A stretch of DNA of 64,000 nucleotides from Allobosea sp. OK403 (GCF_900113835.1 NZ_FOQV01000001.1:1256316-1320315); one strand, 5' to 3'; positions 25,021 through 34,694 are shown, counted from the stretch's first letter. The notes: a model not told the origin generated them from the letters alone. Numbers and translations: made by a program.

Positions 25021-25479
25021 ATGATCAAGACCTTGACCATCGCGGCCGCGCTCGTCGGAGGCGCCCTCATCGCCGCTCCGGCTTCGGCCGCCCCGCTCAG
25101 CGCGACGACTAGCTCGGCCCTGACGCTCGCCGATAGCGGCAAGGGCCTCGTCGAGACCGTGCAGTATCGCCGCTATGGCGGTTATCGTGGCGGACGCTAT
25201 GGCTACCGCGGTGGTTATTACCGTGGTGGACGCGGCGCGGCCGTCGGTGCCGGCATTGCGGCGGGCGCCATCGGCGCGCTGGCTGCGGGCGCCCTGCTCG
25301 CGCCCGGTCCGGTCTATGCCGAGCCGGCTCCGATTTATGGCGGCCCGGTTTACGGCGCCCCAGTTTACGCCGGCCCGGGCCCCGACGCGGTCGCCTATTG
25401 CTCGCGTCGCTTCCGCAGCTACGACCCCGAGACCGGCACCTATATCGGCACGGGCGGCGTCGTCCGCTCCTGCCCCTGA
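25021..25479 (+). CDS. BA14K family secreted protein, Gly/Tyr-rich
   Basis: A 152-residue exported protein. It has a signal peptide (MIKTLTIAAALVGGALIAAP, cut near ASA), a Gly/Tyr/Arg-rich stretch, a hydrophobic AAVGAGIAAGAIGALAAGAL segment, and a C-terminal BA14K motif (CSRRFRSYDPETGTYIGTGG). BA14K was described in Brucella as an immunoreactive lectin-like protein. GGAG stands about nine bases before the ATG. An EcfG-type promoter lies upstream and a strong terminator downstream, so it is a single-gene stress unit. Confidence 0.85.
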   Translation: MIKTLTIAAALVGGALIAAPASAAPLSATTSSALTLADSGKGLVETVQYRRYGGYRGGRYGYRGGYYRGGRGAAVGAGIAAGAIGALAAGALLAPGPVYAEPAPIYGGPVYGAPVYAGPGPDAVAYCSRRFRSYDPETGTYIGTGGVVRSCP

Positions 25480-25521
25480 TAGCGCTTGCCCCTGACATCG
25501 CCTGACGGGCGAATACGACAG

Positions 25522-25550
25522 CCTTCGCGCAGCGATGCGCGGAGGTTTTT
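25522..25550 (+). terminator. Rho-independent terminator after the BA14K gene
   Basis: CCTTCGCGCA / TGCGCGGAGG form a 10-base stem with a GCGA loop (25522-25545), followed by TTTTT. It starts 43 bases after the BA14K stop codon. Confidence 0.85.
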
Positions 25551-25656
25551 CATGTCTGGAACCAGTCAGGCCATATGTGGCATCAAGCTGAACGGGCTTG
25601 CCAGCGCGGCACGCCTACCGCTTATCCTCACGCTCTTCTGAGTCGGAGTTCGGTTC

Positions 25657-26436
25657 GTGCGCATCGCCACCTGGAACGTCAATTCGGTCCGCCAGCGGCT
25701 GGGCCATCTGCTCGACTTCCTGAAGGAGGCGCAGCCTGACGCGCTCTGCCTGCAGGAGATCAAATGCGTCGACGCCGATTTCCCACGCGCTGAGATCGAG
25801 GAGGCCGGCTGGCAGGTCGAAACCCATGGCCAGAAGACCTTCAACGGCGTCGCCATCCTCAGCCGCAGCAAGCTCGAGGATGTCCGGCGCGGCCTGCCTG
25901 GCGATGAGGCGGACGAGCAGGCGCGCTATCTCGAAGGCGTCCTGCCCATGGGCAGTGGCGTGGTGCGCCTGGCCACCATCTATCTGCCCAACGGCAATCC
26001 GCCCAATACCGAGAAATACCCCTACAAGCTCGACTGGATGAGGCGCCTCACCAACCATGCCCGGATGCTGCTGGAGCAGGAGGAGGCCTTGGTCTTCGCC
26101 GGCGACTACAACGTCATCCCCGAGCCGCGCGACGCCCGCGAGCCCGCGGCCTGGGTCAATGACGCGCTCTTCCTGCCACCGACCCGAGCCGCCTTTCGCG
26201 GCCTGCTCAATCTGGGACTGACCGAGGCGCTGCGCGCGACCACGGATGCGCCGGGGCTCTACACCTTCTGGGATTATCAGGCCGGCGCCTGGCAGCGGAA
26301 CAACGGCATCCGCATCGACCATCTCCTGCTCTCGCCACAGGCGGCGGACCGGCTCGCGAGCGTGTCGATCGCCAAGCATGTCCGCGGCTGGGAAAAGCCG
26401 TCCGACCATGTGCCGGTGATGCTGGAATTGAACTGA
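25657..26436 (+). CDS. xth: Exodeoxyribonuclease III
   Basis: A 259-residue Mg-dependent AP endonuclease/3'-5' exonuclease of the ExoIII family. Expected motifs are in order: ATWNVNSVR at residues 4-12, LCLQEIKC, catalytic GDYNVIPEPRD, YTFWDYQ, WQRNNGIRIDHLLLS and a terminal KPSDHVPV. It repairs abasic sites in base-excision repair. The length is normal. The start is a GTG at 25657 that begins right at the first strand. Confidence 0.92.
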   Translation: MRIATWNVNSVRQRLGHLLDFLKEAQPDALCLQEIKCVDADFPRAEIEEAGWQVETHGQKTFNGVAILSRSKLEDVRRGLPGDEADEQARYLEGVLPMGSGVVRLATIYLPNGNPPNTEKYPYKLDWMRRLTNHARMLLEQEEALVFAGDYNVIPEPRDAREPAAWVNDALFLPPTRAAFRGLLNLGLTEALRATTDAPGLYTFWDYQAGAWQRNNGIRIDHLLLSPQAADRLASVSIAKHVRGWEKPSDHVPVMLELN

Positions 26437-26454
26437 GCGACGAGGCTCGACGCC

Positions 26455-26670
26455 TCTTCCCTTCTCCCCTCCCATCTCGGGCTTGCCCGAGATGGGCAAC
26501 CCAAAATGTCAAAGTCGGCAACAGCCGACTTTGATGCGGGAGAAGGTGGCAGCGCGAAGCGCTGACGGATGAGGGAAGCGCCTCAACCGCTCTAAATGCG
26601 ACTTGCGCAATCCTTCCCTCATCCGCCTCACTGCGTTCGGCACCTTCTCCCCCAAGGGGAGAAGGGTTCC
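26455..26670. repeat. Composite interspersed repeat block with several hairpins
   Basis: Between xth and the next gene. It contains the hairpin CATCTCGGGC/GCCCGAGATG (around 26474-26494), an AAAGTCGG/CCGACTTT hairpin (around 26511-26533), inverted GAAGGTGGCA/GCACCTTCTCC segments, and ends with GGTTCCCCGCGCC. Parts recur at 15551-15650, 59211-59407 and 60111-60342. I see no gene in the 270 bases between 26436 and 26705. Confidence 0.75.
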
Positions 26671-26704
26671 CCGCGCCTGGTTCTGACTGGGGCGGACTTG
26701 AAGA

Positions 26705-27067
26705 CTAATCCGCCGAGCCCCGCTTCACTCCGCCCTTGATGAACACCCGAAACGGCGTCGTGCCGGTGGCGCCGCCATCTAGCGAGCGCCAATTGCCGTT
26801 GGTGCAGAGCACGCCGCCTTGCGTCTCCACCGCCTCGAACGTGATCGCATTGCGATAGACCGTGCCATTGGGCGCGATCGCCCGGAAGTTCGTGGTGCAT
26901 TTGCCGTCTGCGACGACCGGGTCGTAGTCGTGGATCATGATGCCGCCGCCCCCCGTGCTTGGGAACGGATCCTTGAGCGGAGCCCAGCGCTCGAAATCAT
27001 CCTGCGCGGCAGCCCCCGCAGTCGTGAACATGATGGCGATGAGGCTGAAGGGCACGGCATGACGCAT
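26705..27067 (-). CDS. Hypothetical secreted protein
   Basis: A 120-residue protein with a typical signal peptide (MRHAVPFSLIAIMFTTAGAA, cut near AAA-QDD). The mature part contains a glycine run (STGGGGIMIHDYDPV) and two cysteines (GKCTTNF, VLCTNGNW) that may form a disulfide. GGGAG stands about eight bases before the ATG. I do not recognise a family. It is a single gene next to an interspersed repeat with a large palindrome. Confidence 0.6.
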   Translation of the reverse strand: MRHAVPFSLIAIMFTTAGAAAQDDFERWAPLKDPFPSTGGGGIMIHDYDPVVADGKCTTNFRAIAPNGTVYRNAITFEAVETQGGVLCTNGNWRSLDGGATGTTPFRVFIKGGVKRGSAD

Positions 27068-27100
27068 GGCGCAGGCTCCCGATGGGTCTGTTCTGGAGCG

Positions 27101-27154
27101 TTTTCGAGCGAAGTGGACACCGGTTCGCGTGAAGAAAACGCGTCAAAACAAAGG
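27101..27154. repeat. Interspersed repeat (GCGTTTTCGAGCGAAG type)
   Basis: Same family as 16819-16872 and 45992-46057. Its end (AAAACAAAGGGCTAGAG) runs directly into the 46-base palindrome at 27155-27200. Confidence 0.75.
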
Positions 27155-27200
27155 GCTAGAGTCATTGAACGATCCAATTGGATCGTTCAATGACTCTAGC
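27155..27200. repeat. 46-base perfect palindrome
   Basis: The 23-base left arm (beginning GCTAGAGTCATTGAACGATC) is exactly inverted in the right arm (ending in TGACTCTAGC), with no loop. It lies 43 bases downstream of the minus-strand Sel1 gene and upstream of the gene at 26705-27067. It could be a bidirectional terminator hairpin or a repeat junction. Confidence 0.85.
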
Positions 27201-27242
27201 TACGCCGGGATCGTGATGATGGATGCAGCCGCTGGCTCAGCG

Positions 27243-28190
27243 CTACTGCTGGCTGCGGCTGGCGAATTGCTGGCGCTCGACCATGGCGAGCGCCGCGCTG
27301 CGATCCGCAGGCGAGGCGGCAGCGAAAGCAGCCTCGCAGCGCTCGATGATCCAGGCCTCGCGCACCGCGTCCGCACTGTCGCGCGCCAGCGAGAGCCACA
27401 TCAACCCGACCACCGGCGCGCGCGGCACGCCGTCGCCGCCGCGGATCAGCATGTCGCCGAAGACGGCGCGGGCCGGGGCGTGGCCCTTCTCGGCGGCGAG
27501 CTTCATCCAGCGCGCGGCCTGGCGCGCATCGCGATTGGTGCCCTGCCCGTTCATGTAGAGCCGGGCGAGATTGTACTGGCCTTCCGGGTCGCCGAAGTAA
27601 GAGGCGGCGTAGTGGAACATGTCGAAAGCCCGGTCGGCATTGGGCTTCACATAGCTGCCCTTGATACCATCGACGAAATAGCCACCGAGCGCGACGAAGG
27701 CGCCGCTAACAATGCGGCCATCGGCGGTGCCGGGAGTAGCGTCGGCATTCTCATCCGCGATCTTCGAGAAATATTCGAACGCCTTGAGATCATTGGCAGG
27801 CACGCCGTCGCCGCCGGCATACATCCGGCCGAGCTTGAACTGCGCCGTGAGATGGCCCTGGGAGGCGGCATATTCGAGCGCACGCACGGCACCGACCTGG
27901 TCGCCAGCGGTCGAGTCGCGCATCCAGGCCCGGATCGCATCGCGGGCGTTGCTGAAGGGGGCGATCGGCAGGGCCGTATGCGCGGCCGGGCCGCTCGGTG
28001 CGGGGGCGATCGGCCGCACGCTGGGAGCAGGCGGTGCGGGCGGAGCAAGATCGGGCTCGGGCAGCATCACGCCCGGGATCGGACGCGGCGGAATCGGCCC
28101 GCGCATAGGCACGCTGTCCTGCGCCCAGGCGGCCTGTTGGCCGCCCAGGATCAGGAACAATGCTGCAAATGTCGCGTCAAATATCCGCAT
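27243..28190 (-). CDS. Sel1-repeat periplasmic protein, ExoR-like
   Basis: A 315-residue exported protein. A signal peptide ([20 protein letters not shown], cut near AWA) is followed by a proline-rich linker and then Sel1-like repeats ([60 protein letters not shown]). This layout resembles rhizobial ExoR, a periplasmic inhibitor of the ChvG sensor kinase, but a two-component pair is not nearby and other Sel1 proteins look similar. The start at 28190 overlaps the 3' end of ilvD by 14 bases, so translation may be coupled. Confidence 0.75.
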   Translation of the reverse strand: MRIFDATFAALFLILGGQQAAWAQDSVPMRGPIPPRPIPGVMLPEPDLAPPAPPAPSVRPIAPAPSGPAAHTALPIAPFSNARDAIRAWMRDSTAGDQVGAVRALEYAASQGHLTAQFKLGRMYAGGDGVPANDLKAFEYFSKIADENADATPGTADGRIVSGAFVALGGYFVDGIKGSYVKPNADRAFDMFHYAASYFGDPEGQYNLARLYMNGQGTNRDARQAARWMKLAAEKGHAPARAVFGDMLIRGGDGVPRAPVVGLMWLSLARDSADAVREAWIIERCEAAFAAASPADRSAALAMVERQQFASRSQQ

Positions 28191-29907
28191 AGCAATGGGT
28201 CTCGGCCGCCCCTCCCGGGTGGGTGACGGCCCCACCCTTCGCAGAGCCGACCGTCTGGGCGTATTTCCACAGCGCGCCCGATGCGTAGTCGGTCTTGCGC
28301 GGTGTCCAAGCCTTACGACGCGACTCAAGTTCGGCATCAGAAAGGCGGCAAGCGAGCTTTCCTGTGACCGCGTCGAGCTCGATGATATCGCCGTCGCGGA
28401 TGAGTGCGATCGGGCCGCCGACAGCAGCCTCCGGACCGACATGGCCGACGCAGAAACCGCGCGTCGCGCCCGAGAAACGGCCATCCGTGATCAGCGCGAC
28501 CTTGTCGCCCATGCCCTGGCCATAGAGCGCCGCCGTAGTCGCCAGCATCTCGCGCATGCCGGGGCCGCCCTTGGGGCCCTCATAGCGGATGACCAGCACG
28601 TCGCCGACCTTGTAGTCGCGGTTGGTGACGGCGGCGAAGGCGTCTTCCTCGCGGTCGAAGCAGCGCGCCGGGCCGGTGAAGGTCAGTTGCTCGGTCGTCA
28701 TGCCCGCGATCTTCACGATCGCGCCCTCGGGAGCGAGGTTACCTTGAAGGCCGACGACGCCGCCATTGGGCGAAAGCGGCTTGTTCGCAGCGCGCACGAC
28801 GTCCTGCTCGTCGTTCCATTTCACCGAGGCGAGGTTCTCGGCGATGGTGCGGCCGGTCACGGTCATGCAGTCGCCGTGCAGATAGCCATGGTCGAGCAAG
28901 GTCTTCATCAGGAGCGGGATGCCGCCGACCTCGAACATGTCCTTGGCGACGTATTTTCCGCCGGGCTTCAGATCGGCGATATAGGGCGTCTTCTTGAAGA
29001 TCTCGGCCACGGCGAAGAGATCGAAATCGATGCCGCATTCATGCGCGATCGCCGGCAGGTGGAGCGCGCCATTGGTCGAGCCGCCCGAGGCCGCGACGAC
29101 GGTCGCGGCGTTCTCCAGCGCCTTGCGGGTGACGATGTCGCGCGGGCGGATGTTGCGGGCGATCAGCTCCATCACCATCTCGCCGGCGGTGTAGCAGAAG
29201 CTGTCGCGCATGTCGTAGGGCGCCGGCGCGCCGCAGGAATAGGGCAGCGCCAGGCCGATCGCCTCGGCGACGGTCGCCATGGTGTTGGCGGTGAACTGCG
29301 CGCCGCAGGAGCCCGAGGACGGACAGGCGACCTCCTCCAGCTCCTTCAGATCCTCGTCGGACATCGCACCAACGGAATGCTTGCCGACAGCCTCGAACAC
29401 GTCCTGCACCGTGACCGGCTTGCCCTTGAAGACGCCGGGCATGATCGAGCCGCCATAAATGAAGATCGAGGGCACGTTAAGGCGCACCATCGCCATCATC
29501 ATGCCCGGCAGCGACTTGTCGCAACCGGCCAGTCCGACGAGCGCGTCATAGCAATGGCCGCGCATGGTCAATTCGACCGAATCGGCGATGCATTCGCGCG
29601 AGGCGAGCGAGGACTTCATGCCCTGGTGGCCCATGGCGATGCCATCGGTGACGCTGATGGTGCAGAACTCGCGCGGCGTGCCGTTGGCCGAGGCGACGCC
29701 CTTCTTGACGGCTTGAGCCTGGCGCATCAGCGAGATGTTGCAGGGCGCGGCCTCGTTCCAGCAGGAGGCGACCCCGACGAAAGGCTGGGCGATCTGCCGG
29801 GCGGTCATGCCCATGGCGTAGTAATAGGACCGATGCGGCGCACGAGCCGGCCCGACGCTGACGTGGCGGCTGGGGAGTTTCGATTTATCGAACACACGCA
29901 CGTCCAT
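28177..29907 (-). CDS. ilvD: Dihydroxy-acid dehydratase
   Basis: A 576-residue Fe-S dehydratase of the IlvD/Edd family, which turns 2,3-dihydroxy-isovalerate or -methylvalerate into the 2-keto acids for valine and isoleucine. The cluster and substrate cysteines are in [16 protein letters not shown] and [13 protein letters not shown], and [16 protein letters not shown] is typical. The start at 29907 ([15 protein letters not shown]) fits the family; more upstream codons do not. Normal length. It is followed with a 14-base overlap by the Sel1 gene. Confidence 0.92.
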   Translation of the reverse strand: MDVRVFDKSKLPSRHVSVGPARAPHRSYYYAMGMTARQIAQPFVGVASCWNEAAPCNISLMRQAQAVKKGVASANGTPREFCTISVTDGIAMGHQGMKSSLASRECIADSVELTMRGHCYDALVGLAGCDKSLPGMMMAMVRLNVPSIFIYGGSIMPGVFKGKPVTVQDVFEAVGKHSVGAMSDEDLKELEEVACPSSGSCGAQFTANTMATVAEAIGLALPYSCGAPAPYDMRDSFCYTAGEMVMELIARNIRPRDIVTRKALENAATVVAASGGSTNGALHLPAIAHECGIDFDLFAVAEIFKKTPYIADLKPGGKYVAKDMFEVGGIPLLMKTLLDHGYLHGDCMTVTGRTIAENLASVKWNDEQDVVRAANKPLSPNGGVVGLQGNLAPEGAIVKIAGMTTEQLTFTGPARCFDREEDAFAAVTNRDYKVGDVLVIRYEGPKGGPGMREMLATTAALYGQGMGDKVALITDGRFSGATRGFCVGHVGPEAAVGGPIALIRDGDIIELDAVTGKLACRLSDAELESRRKAWTPRKTDYASGALWKYAQTVGSAKGGAVTHPGGAAETHCYADI

Positions 29908-30260
29908 GGTCTTTTTTTCCTCGTTCCACCCTGCGCTTGAGGCGCGTGGCAGATGTGCCACGCAGCCCGAGCCGGGCGCAACGCTGTCCTGCCTGCCGGC
30001 CGTAAGGGCAAGAGCCTCTCCCGGCCGTGAAACTCACACTCTAATTCTTCTATATCTCAGTGACTTATCGGAGCCCTCTGCTGGGCGCGCTTTGTGGCGG
30101 CTTCGCGGCAATTGGGCGGGCCCCTGGCCATCGCCACGCGATGCGGGAGCAGTGTTGCAGCAACGCCACAAATTCACGGCCAACTCTCGAAGGCGGGAAC
30201 CTTTTGCGCTGTCGCGATTCATGCGACGCGATCGCTTCTAGAAGTTGAGAGCATGGCTCT

Positions 30261-30287
30261 TGCGAAAAACCGGTACCCGCTTTTTCG
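30261..30287. repeat. GGTACC-family hairpin in the ilvD-yqaA gap
   Basis: TGCGAAAAACCGGTACCCGC followed by TTTTTCG, an inverted-orientation copy of the element at 3991. The rest of the 400-base gap (29908-30315), which includes the ilvD promoter region, shows no gene I can support. Confidence 0.7.
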
Positions 30288-30315
30288 TAGCAACCTCTGG
30301 CGGCAGCACCCCGCC

Positions 30316-30897
30316 TCAGAGCACCAGCGGCAGGACGAAGAAACCGCCGACCACGATGACGAGCAGCGACAGCGCCACCAGCGGCAGGTGCTTCTCGATG
30401 AAGATGCGGATGTCGTCGCCATAGAAGCGCAGCGCCAGCGCGATCATCATGAAGAAGGTGACGCGCGAGACCACCATGCCGATGGTGAACTTCCAGATGT
30501 CGAAATGCAGGAAGCCCGACATGATGGTGACGATCTTGAACGGGATCGGCGTCAGCCCCTTGGTGACCAGCACCCAGAACCAGTAGTCCTGCGAGGTCGA
30601 GATCAATTGGGCGGCCTTGTCCTGCAAGCCGTAGATGCCAATCAGCCAGGAACCGACCGAATCGTAGAGCAGCGCACCGATGGCGTAGCCGAGATAGCCG
30701 CCCAGTACCGCGCCGAGCGAACAGAGACCGGCATAGAACCAGGCGCGGTCGGGCCTGGCGATGCACATCGGCAGCAAGAGCGGGATCGGCGGCAGCGGGC
30801 TGACGGAACTTTCGACGAAGGTCAGCGCGAAGAGGAGCCAGGGGGCGGCGGGGTGGGACGCATAGGAAACGCACCAGTCATAGGCTCGTTTGAGCAT
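30316..30897 (-). CDS. YqaA family (DedA/SNARE-associated) membrane protein
   Basis: A 193-residue integral membrane protein of the DedA superfamily, YqaA group. It starts with a helix reading WLLFALTFVESSVSPLPPIP, has the E-x-x-x-x-P-x-P motif of the re-entrant loop, a central GYLGYAIGALLYDS and a second re-entrant LVTKGLTPIPFKIVTIMSGF. Related proteins act as lipid scramblases or transporters and support membrane homeostasis. It stands alone. Confidence 0.85.
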   Translation of the reverse strand: MLKRAYDWCVSYASHPAAPWLLFALTFVESSVSPLPPIPLLLPMCIARPDRAWFYAGLCSLGAVLGGYLGYAIGALLYDSVGSWLIGIYGLQDKAAQLISTSQDYWFWVLVTKGLTPIPFKIVTIMSGFLHFDIWKFTIGMVVSRVTFFMMIALALRFYGDDIRIFIEKHLPLVALSLLVIVVGGFFVLPLVL

Positions 30898-31081
30898 GGC
30901 GTAAGAGCAACCGGTCCTGGGTTAACGACGGCATCGAGCGCATGGCGGGCTTGCGCCCGACGCGCATCTAAGCCTGTCGGCGGAAGATTGCCAGAGTTGT
31001 CTTACGGTAACGTCAATTCGAAGACGGCTTCATGACCGAGTGGGGGCGCGCTCGACGGCTAACCTGTCTCATCAACCTCTC

Positions 31082-31188
31082 CGTCATTCCGGGCGCAGCG
31101 AAGCGGAGACCCGGAATCCATCCTAAGGCGCAGCGGCCTCCGATGGATCCCGGATTGGAAAGGCTTCGCCGCTTGTCCGGGATGATGG
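31082..31188. repeat. REP-like inverted repeat (CGTCATTCCGG type)
   Basis: Starts CGTCATTCCGGGCGCAGCGA and ends TTGTCCGGGATGATGG, a large imperfect hairpin. It sits in the 310-base gap between yqaA and the 3' end of valS; nothing else is seen there. Confidence 0.78.
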
Positions 31189-31206
31189 CGCGGTTGTCTC
31201 TCCCCC

Positions 31207-34026
31207 TCACGCCAACCGCGTCAGCGCCTCAGCGATCTTGAGCTTACGTGCTTCGGCTGCGGTCTTGCGATCGCGATTCTCCTCGACGACCTCCTCGGGC
31301 GCGCGGGCCATGAAGTCGGGATTGCCGAGCTTCTTGTCGACCACCGCGATGTCCTGGTCGAGCTTGGCCATCTCCTTGCTCAGCCGCACCCGCTCGACAT
31401 CGAGATCGATGATGCCGGCGAGCGGCAGCGCCGCAACCTCGCCGCGCACGATGATCTGCGCCGATTGCGCCGGGGCGGTCTCCGCGAGGGCGATCTCGGA
31501 GACACGCGCCAAGCGCTCGATCATCGGCCGCCAGCTCTCGATCGTCGCCCGCGTCGCGGCCGAAGCCTTGACCAGCACGAGCGGCGCCTGCGTGCCCGCT
31601 GGCACATTGACCTCAGAGCGTACCGAGCGGATGTCCGAGATCAGGTCGACGACGAAGCCGATCTCAGCCTCGGCCGCAGCATTGCGCAGCGCCGCGAGAT
31701 CGGGCCAATGCGTGAGACACACCAGCGCATCATCGCCCGAGGCGAGTTTGCGCGGAGCGCCCTCGCCCGCCTTCTGCGCCCAGAGCTCCTCGGTGAGGAA
31801 GGGCATGAAGGGGTGCAGCAACTGGCAGATCAGGTCGATGACATGCGCGACCGTCGCCTGCGTCTCGGCCTTCTCTGCAGGGTCGACACCCTCGCCCTGC
31901 AGCACGGGCTTGGCGAGCTCAAGATACCAGTCACAGAACTGGCCCCAGGTGAAGCGATAGGCCGCGGCCGCCGCCTCGTTGAACTTGAAGCTCGGGATGC
32001 CGGCGGCGATCTCTTCGGCCGCACGCGCCGCCTCGCTCAGGATCCAGCGGTTGAGCGGCTGCTTCACCTTGACCGGGTCGAACCCCTCCGCCCGGGCGCA
32101 GCCGTTCAATTCGGCGAAGCGCGCCGCGTTCCAGATCTTCGTCGCGAAGTTGCGGTAGCCCTCGACGCGCGCGGTCGAGAGCTTGATGTCGCGCCCCTGC
32201 GCCGCCATCGCGGCCAAGGTGAAGCGCAAGGCATCAGCCCCGTACTGATCGACGATCGTCAGCGGGTCGATGACGTTGCCCTTCGACTTCGACATCTTCG
32301 CGCCCTTCTCGTCGCGAACGATGGCGTGGATGTAGACGTCCTTGAACGGCACCTCATCCATGAAGTTGAGGCCCATCATCATCATCCGGGCGACCCAGAA
32401 GAAGATGATGTCGAAGGCGGTGACGAGCGTCGCGGTCGGGTAATAGCGCTTGAGCTCGGCGGTGTCCTCGGGCCAGCCCAGGGTCGAGAACGGCCATAGC
32501 GCCGAGGAGAACCAGGTGTCGAGCACGTCCTCGTCGCGGGTGAGTTCGACCGTGCCGCCGTAATGGCCGAGCGCCAGCGCTTGCGCCTCGACCTCCGATT
32601 CCGCCACGAACACTTCGCCGTCAGGCCCGTACCAGACCGGGATCTGGTGGCCCCACCAGAGCTGGCGCGAGACGCACCAGGGCTCGATGTTCTCCAGCCA
32701 GTCGTAATAGACCTTGGTCCAGCTTTCCGGCGTGAACTTGGTGCGCCCGTCGCGGACCGCCTTCAGCGAGCGCTGCGCCAGCGGCCTGACGTCGACATAC
32801 CACTGGTCGGTCAGCCAGGGCTCGATCACGACATCCGAGCGGTCGCCATGCGGCACGGTGTGGCCATGCGGCTCGATCTTGGAGAGGAAGCCGCGCTCGG
32901 CCATCAGCGCGACGACGCGCTTGCGCGCGGCGAAGCGGTCGAGGCCGTGCAGCGCCAGCGTCTCGCTCTCGGGCGCCGAACCCGCAAGGAAATCGGCATT
33001 GTCGGCGAGCAGGATCCTGGCCTCGCCATCGAGGATGTTGACGACGTCGAGCTTGTGGCGCTTGCCGACCTCGAAATCGTTGAAATCATGCGCCGGAGTG
33101 ATCTTGACCGCGCCCGTGCCCTTCTCCGGATCGGCGTAGTCGTCGCCGAAGATCGGGATGATGCGCCCAACCAGCGGCAGCACCACATTCCGGCCAATCA
33201 GATGGCCGAGCTTTTCGTTCTCGGGATGAACTGCGACGCCGGTATCGCCCAGCATGGTCTCGGGCCGCGTCGTCGCCACCGTGATGAAGGTCGAGGCGTC
33301 GTCGGCATCGTAAGCCACACCTTCGAGCGGGTAGTTGAAATAGTAGAGATGCCCGCCGGGATCGCGGTTCAGCACCTTCTCAAGCTTCGCGGAATCGAAG
33401 GCCTCCTCCCCGCCCCGCTCCCATTTGAACGAGCCGGATTTCTCGACCTGAACGACCTCGAGATCGGAGATCGCGGTCTGGAACTTCGGGTCCCAGTTCA
33501 CCAGGCGCTTGGCGCGATAGATCAGCCCCTGCTTGTGCAAGGCGACGAAGACCTTGAGCACGGCCTGGCTCAGGCCCTCATCCATGGTGAAGCGCTCGCG
33601 CGACCAGTCGCAAGAGGCGCCCAGGCGCTTCAGCTGGTTGACGATCGTGCCACCGGATTCGGCCTTCCAGGCCCAGACCTCGTTCAGGAAGTCTTCGCGT
33701 GTCATGTCGCGGCGGGAGATGTTGCGCTCGGCTGACAGCTTACGCTCGACCACCATTTGCGTGGCGATGCCGGCATGGTCGGTGCCCGGCTGCCAGAGCA
33801 CGTCCTTGCCGCGCATGCGCTCGAAACGGCAGAGCGCATCCTGCAGCGTATTGTTGAGCGCATGGCCCATATGCAAGGAGCCGGTGACGTTGGGCGGGGG
33901 GATCACGATGCAATAGGGCTCGGCACCGGGTACAGCCCCGCGCCCGGCCTTGAAGGCGTCGGCCTTCTCCCATGCCGCGCTGACGCGCGCCTCGACTGTC
34001 GCCGGCTCGAATGTCTTGTCCATCAT
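31207..34026 (-). CDS. valS: Valyl-tRNA synthetase
   Basis: A 939-residue class I aminoacyl-tRNA synthetase. The HIGH-like motif is HMGH at about residues 52-55 (IPPPNVTGSLHMGHALNNT), the KMSKS loop is in GAKMSKSKGNVIDP, and WWGHQIPVWYG is characteristic of ValS. A C-terminal coiled-coil arm (LDVERVRLSKEMAKLDQDIA) is present, as in other ValS proteins. It charges tRNA-Val and edits mischarged threonine. Adjacent ATGs at 34026 and 34023 could both start it. Upstream lie an 18-base tandem repeat and then dps. Confidence 0.95.
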   Translation of the reverse strand: MMDKTFEPATVEARVSAAWEKADAFKAGRGAVPGAEPYCIVIPPPNVTGSLHMGHALNNTLQDALCRFERMRGKDVLWQPGTDHAGIATQMVVERKLSAERNISRRDMTREDFLNEVWAWKAESGGTIVNQLKRLGASCDWSRERFTMDEGLSQAVLKVFVALHKQGLIYRAKRLVNWDPKFQTAISDLEVVQVEKSGSFKWERGGEEAFDSAKLEKVLNRDPGGHLYYFNYPLEGVAYDADDASTFITVATTRPETMLGDTGVAVHPENEKLGHLIGRNVVLPLVGRIIPIFGDDYADPEKGTGAVKITPAHDFNDFEVGKRHKLDVVNILDGEARILLADNADFLAGSAPESETLALHGLDRFAARKRVVALMAERGFLSKIEPHGHTVPHGDRSDVVIEPWLTDQWYVDVRPLAQRSLKAVRDGRTKFTPESWTKVYYDWLENIEPWCVSRQLWWGHQIPVWYGPDGEVFVAESEVEAQALALGHYGGTVELTRDEDVLDTWFSSALWPFSTLGWPEDTAELKRYYPTATLVTAFDIIFFWVARMMMMGLNFMDEVPFKDVYIHAIVRDEKGAKMSKSKGNVIDPLTIVDQYGADALRFTLAAMAAQGRDIKLSTARVEGYRNFATKIWNAARFAELNGCARAEGFDPVKVKQPLNRWILSEAARAAEEIAAGIPSFKFNEAAAAAYRFTWGQFCDWYLELAKPVLQGEGVDPAEKAETQATVAHVIDLICQLLHPFMPFLTEELWAQKAGEGAPRKLASGDDALVCLTHWPDLAALRNAAAEAEIGFVVDLISDIRSVRSEVNVPAGTQAPLVLVKASAATRATIESWRPMIERLARVSEIALAETAPAQSAQIIVRGEVAALPLAGIIDLDVERVRLSKEMAKLDQDIAVVDKKLGNPDFMARAPEEVVEENRDRKTAAEARKLKIAEALTRLA

Positions 34027-34110
34027 CGCTTCGCTCGAACGCAAAAAGGCCGGGGAGCACGCCCCGGCCGTGAAAATCAAAGGCCAAAAAGGTCGACGGA
34101 CTTAAGAGCC

Positions 34111-34182
34111 CAAGCAAGGCATACGCGTCAAGCAAGGCCTGCGCGTCAAGCAAGGCCTGCGCGTCAAACTAGGCTCGCGCGT
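34111..34182. repeat. 18-base tandem repeat, four units
   Basis: Four head-to-tail units: CAAGCAAGGCATACGCGT, then CAAGCAAGGCCTGCGCGT twice, then the diverged CAAACTAGGCTCGCGCGT. The array lies between the dps stop codon and the valS start, so it would be in the 5' region of valS. It is not a CRISPR: there are no spacers. Confidence 0.85.
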
Positions 34183-34211
34183 CAACGTCTTCGAGCGATC
34201 ACGACGCCGCA

Positions 34212-34694
34212 TCAGGCCGCAGCATTGGATTGCAGGAACCATAAAGCCTTGTCGAGCATGCGCGAATAGGCGGTCAGCAGATCGGCGGTGCCGGCGTCGC
34301 CTGCCTCATCGGTCTTGTCGATCGCTGCGCGCACCAGATTGGCGGTCGCGGCATAGCGTTCGATTAGCGCGGCGAGATGATCGCCGACCGCGACGATATC
34401 GGTCGGATAGGCTTTCAGCGTGGTGGCCGAGGCGGTCGTCTGCGTGGTGCCCAATGCAATGCCGCCGAGCTGGGCGATGCGCTCGGCGACCGTATCGACA
34501 TGTTCGTCGAGATCCTTGCGGAAGCCGTCGAGCATCAAGTGGATGCCGATGAAACCCGGCCCTTTCAGGTTCCAATGCGCCTGCTTGGTGACGAGCGCGA
34601 GGTCGATTCCATCAGCGAGACGCTCATTCAGCAGGCTGATCACCTCGGCCTTGGTGTTCGAGGTCAGGTCGATCTTGGAGACGGGCTTCTTCAT
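34212..34694 (-). CDS. dps: Dps family DNA-binding/ferroxidase protein
   Basis: A 160-residue ferritin-like protein that forms a 12-subunit shell, oxidises Fe(II) with H2O2 and protects DNA. The ferroxidase residues are in KQAHWNLKGPGFIGIHLMLD and DLDEHVDTVAERI. The N-terminal tail carries lysines (MKKPVSKIDLTSNTKAEV) that may touch DNA. Divergent from a PNPOx-like stress gene; the shared region contains EcfG-type promoter elements in both directions, fitting a stress protein. Confidence 0.92.
   Translation of the reverse strand: MKKPVSKIDLTSNTKAEVISLLNERLADGIDLALVTKQAHWNLKGPGFIGIHLMLDGFRKDLDEHVDTVAERIAQLGGIALGTTQTTASATTLKAYPTDIVAVGDHLAALIERYAATANLVRAAIDKTDEAGDAGTADLLTAYSRMLDKALWFLQSNAAA

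Noticed and set aside
27712..29940. A 742-codon open frame on the plus strand
   Set aside because: Antisense to ilvD and the Sel1 gene. It shows no family motif, and its composition reflects the GC-rich complementary codons.
30034..30222. A 62-codon minus-strand frame in the ilvD-yqaA gap
   Set aside because: No ribosome site, composition typical of intergenic DNA, and a repeat lies beside it.
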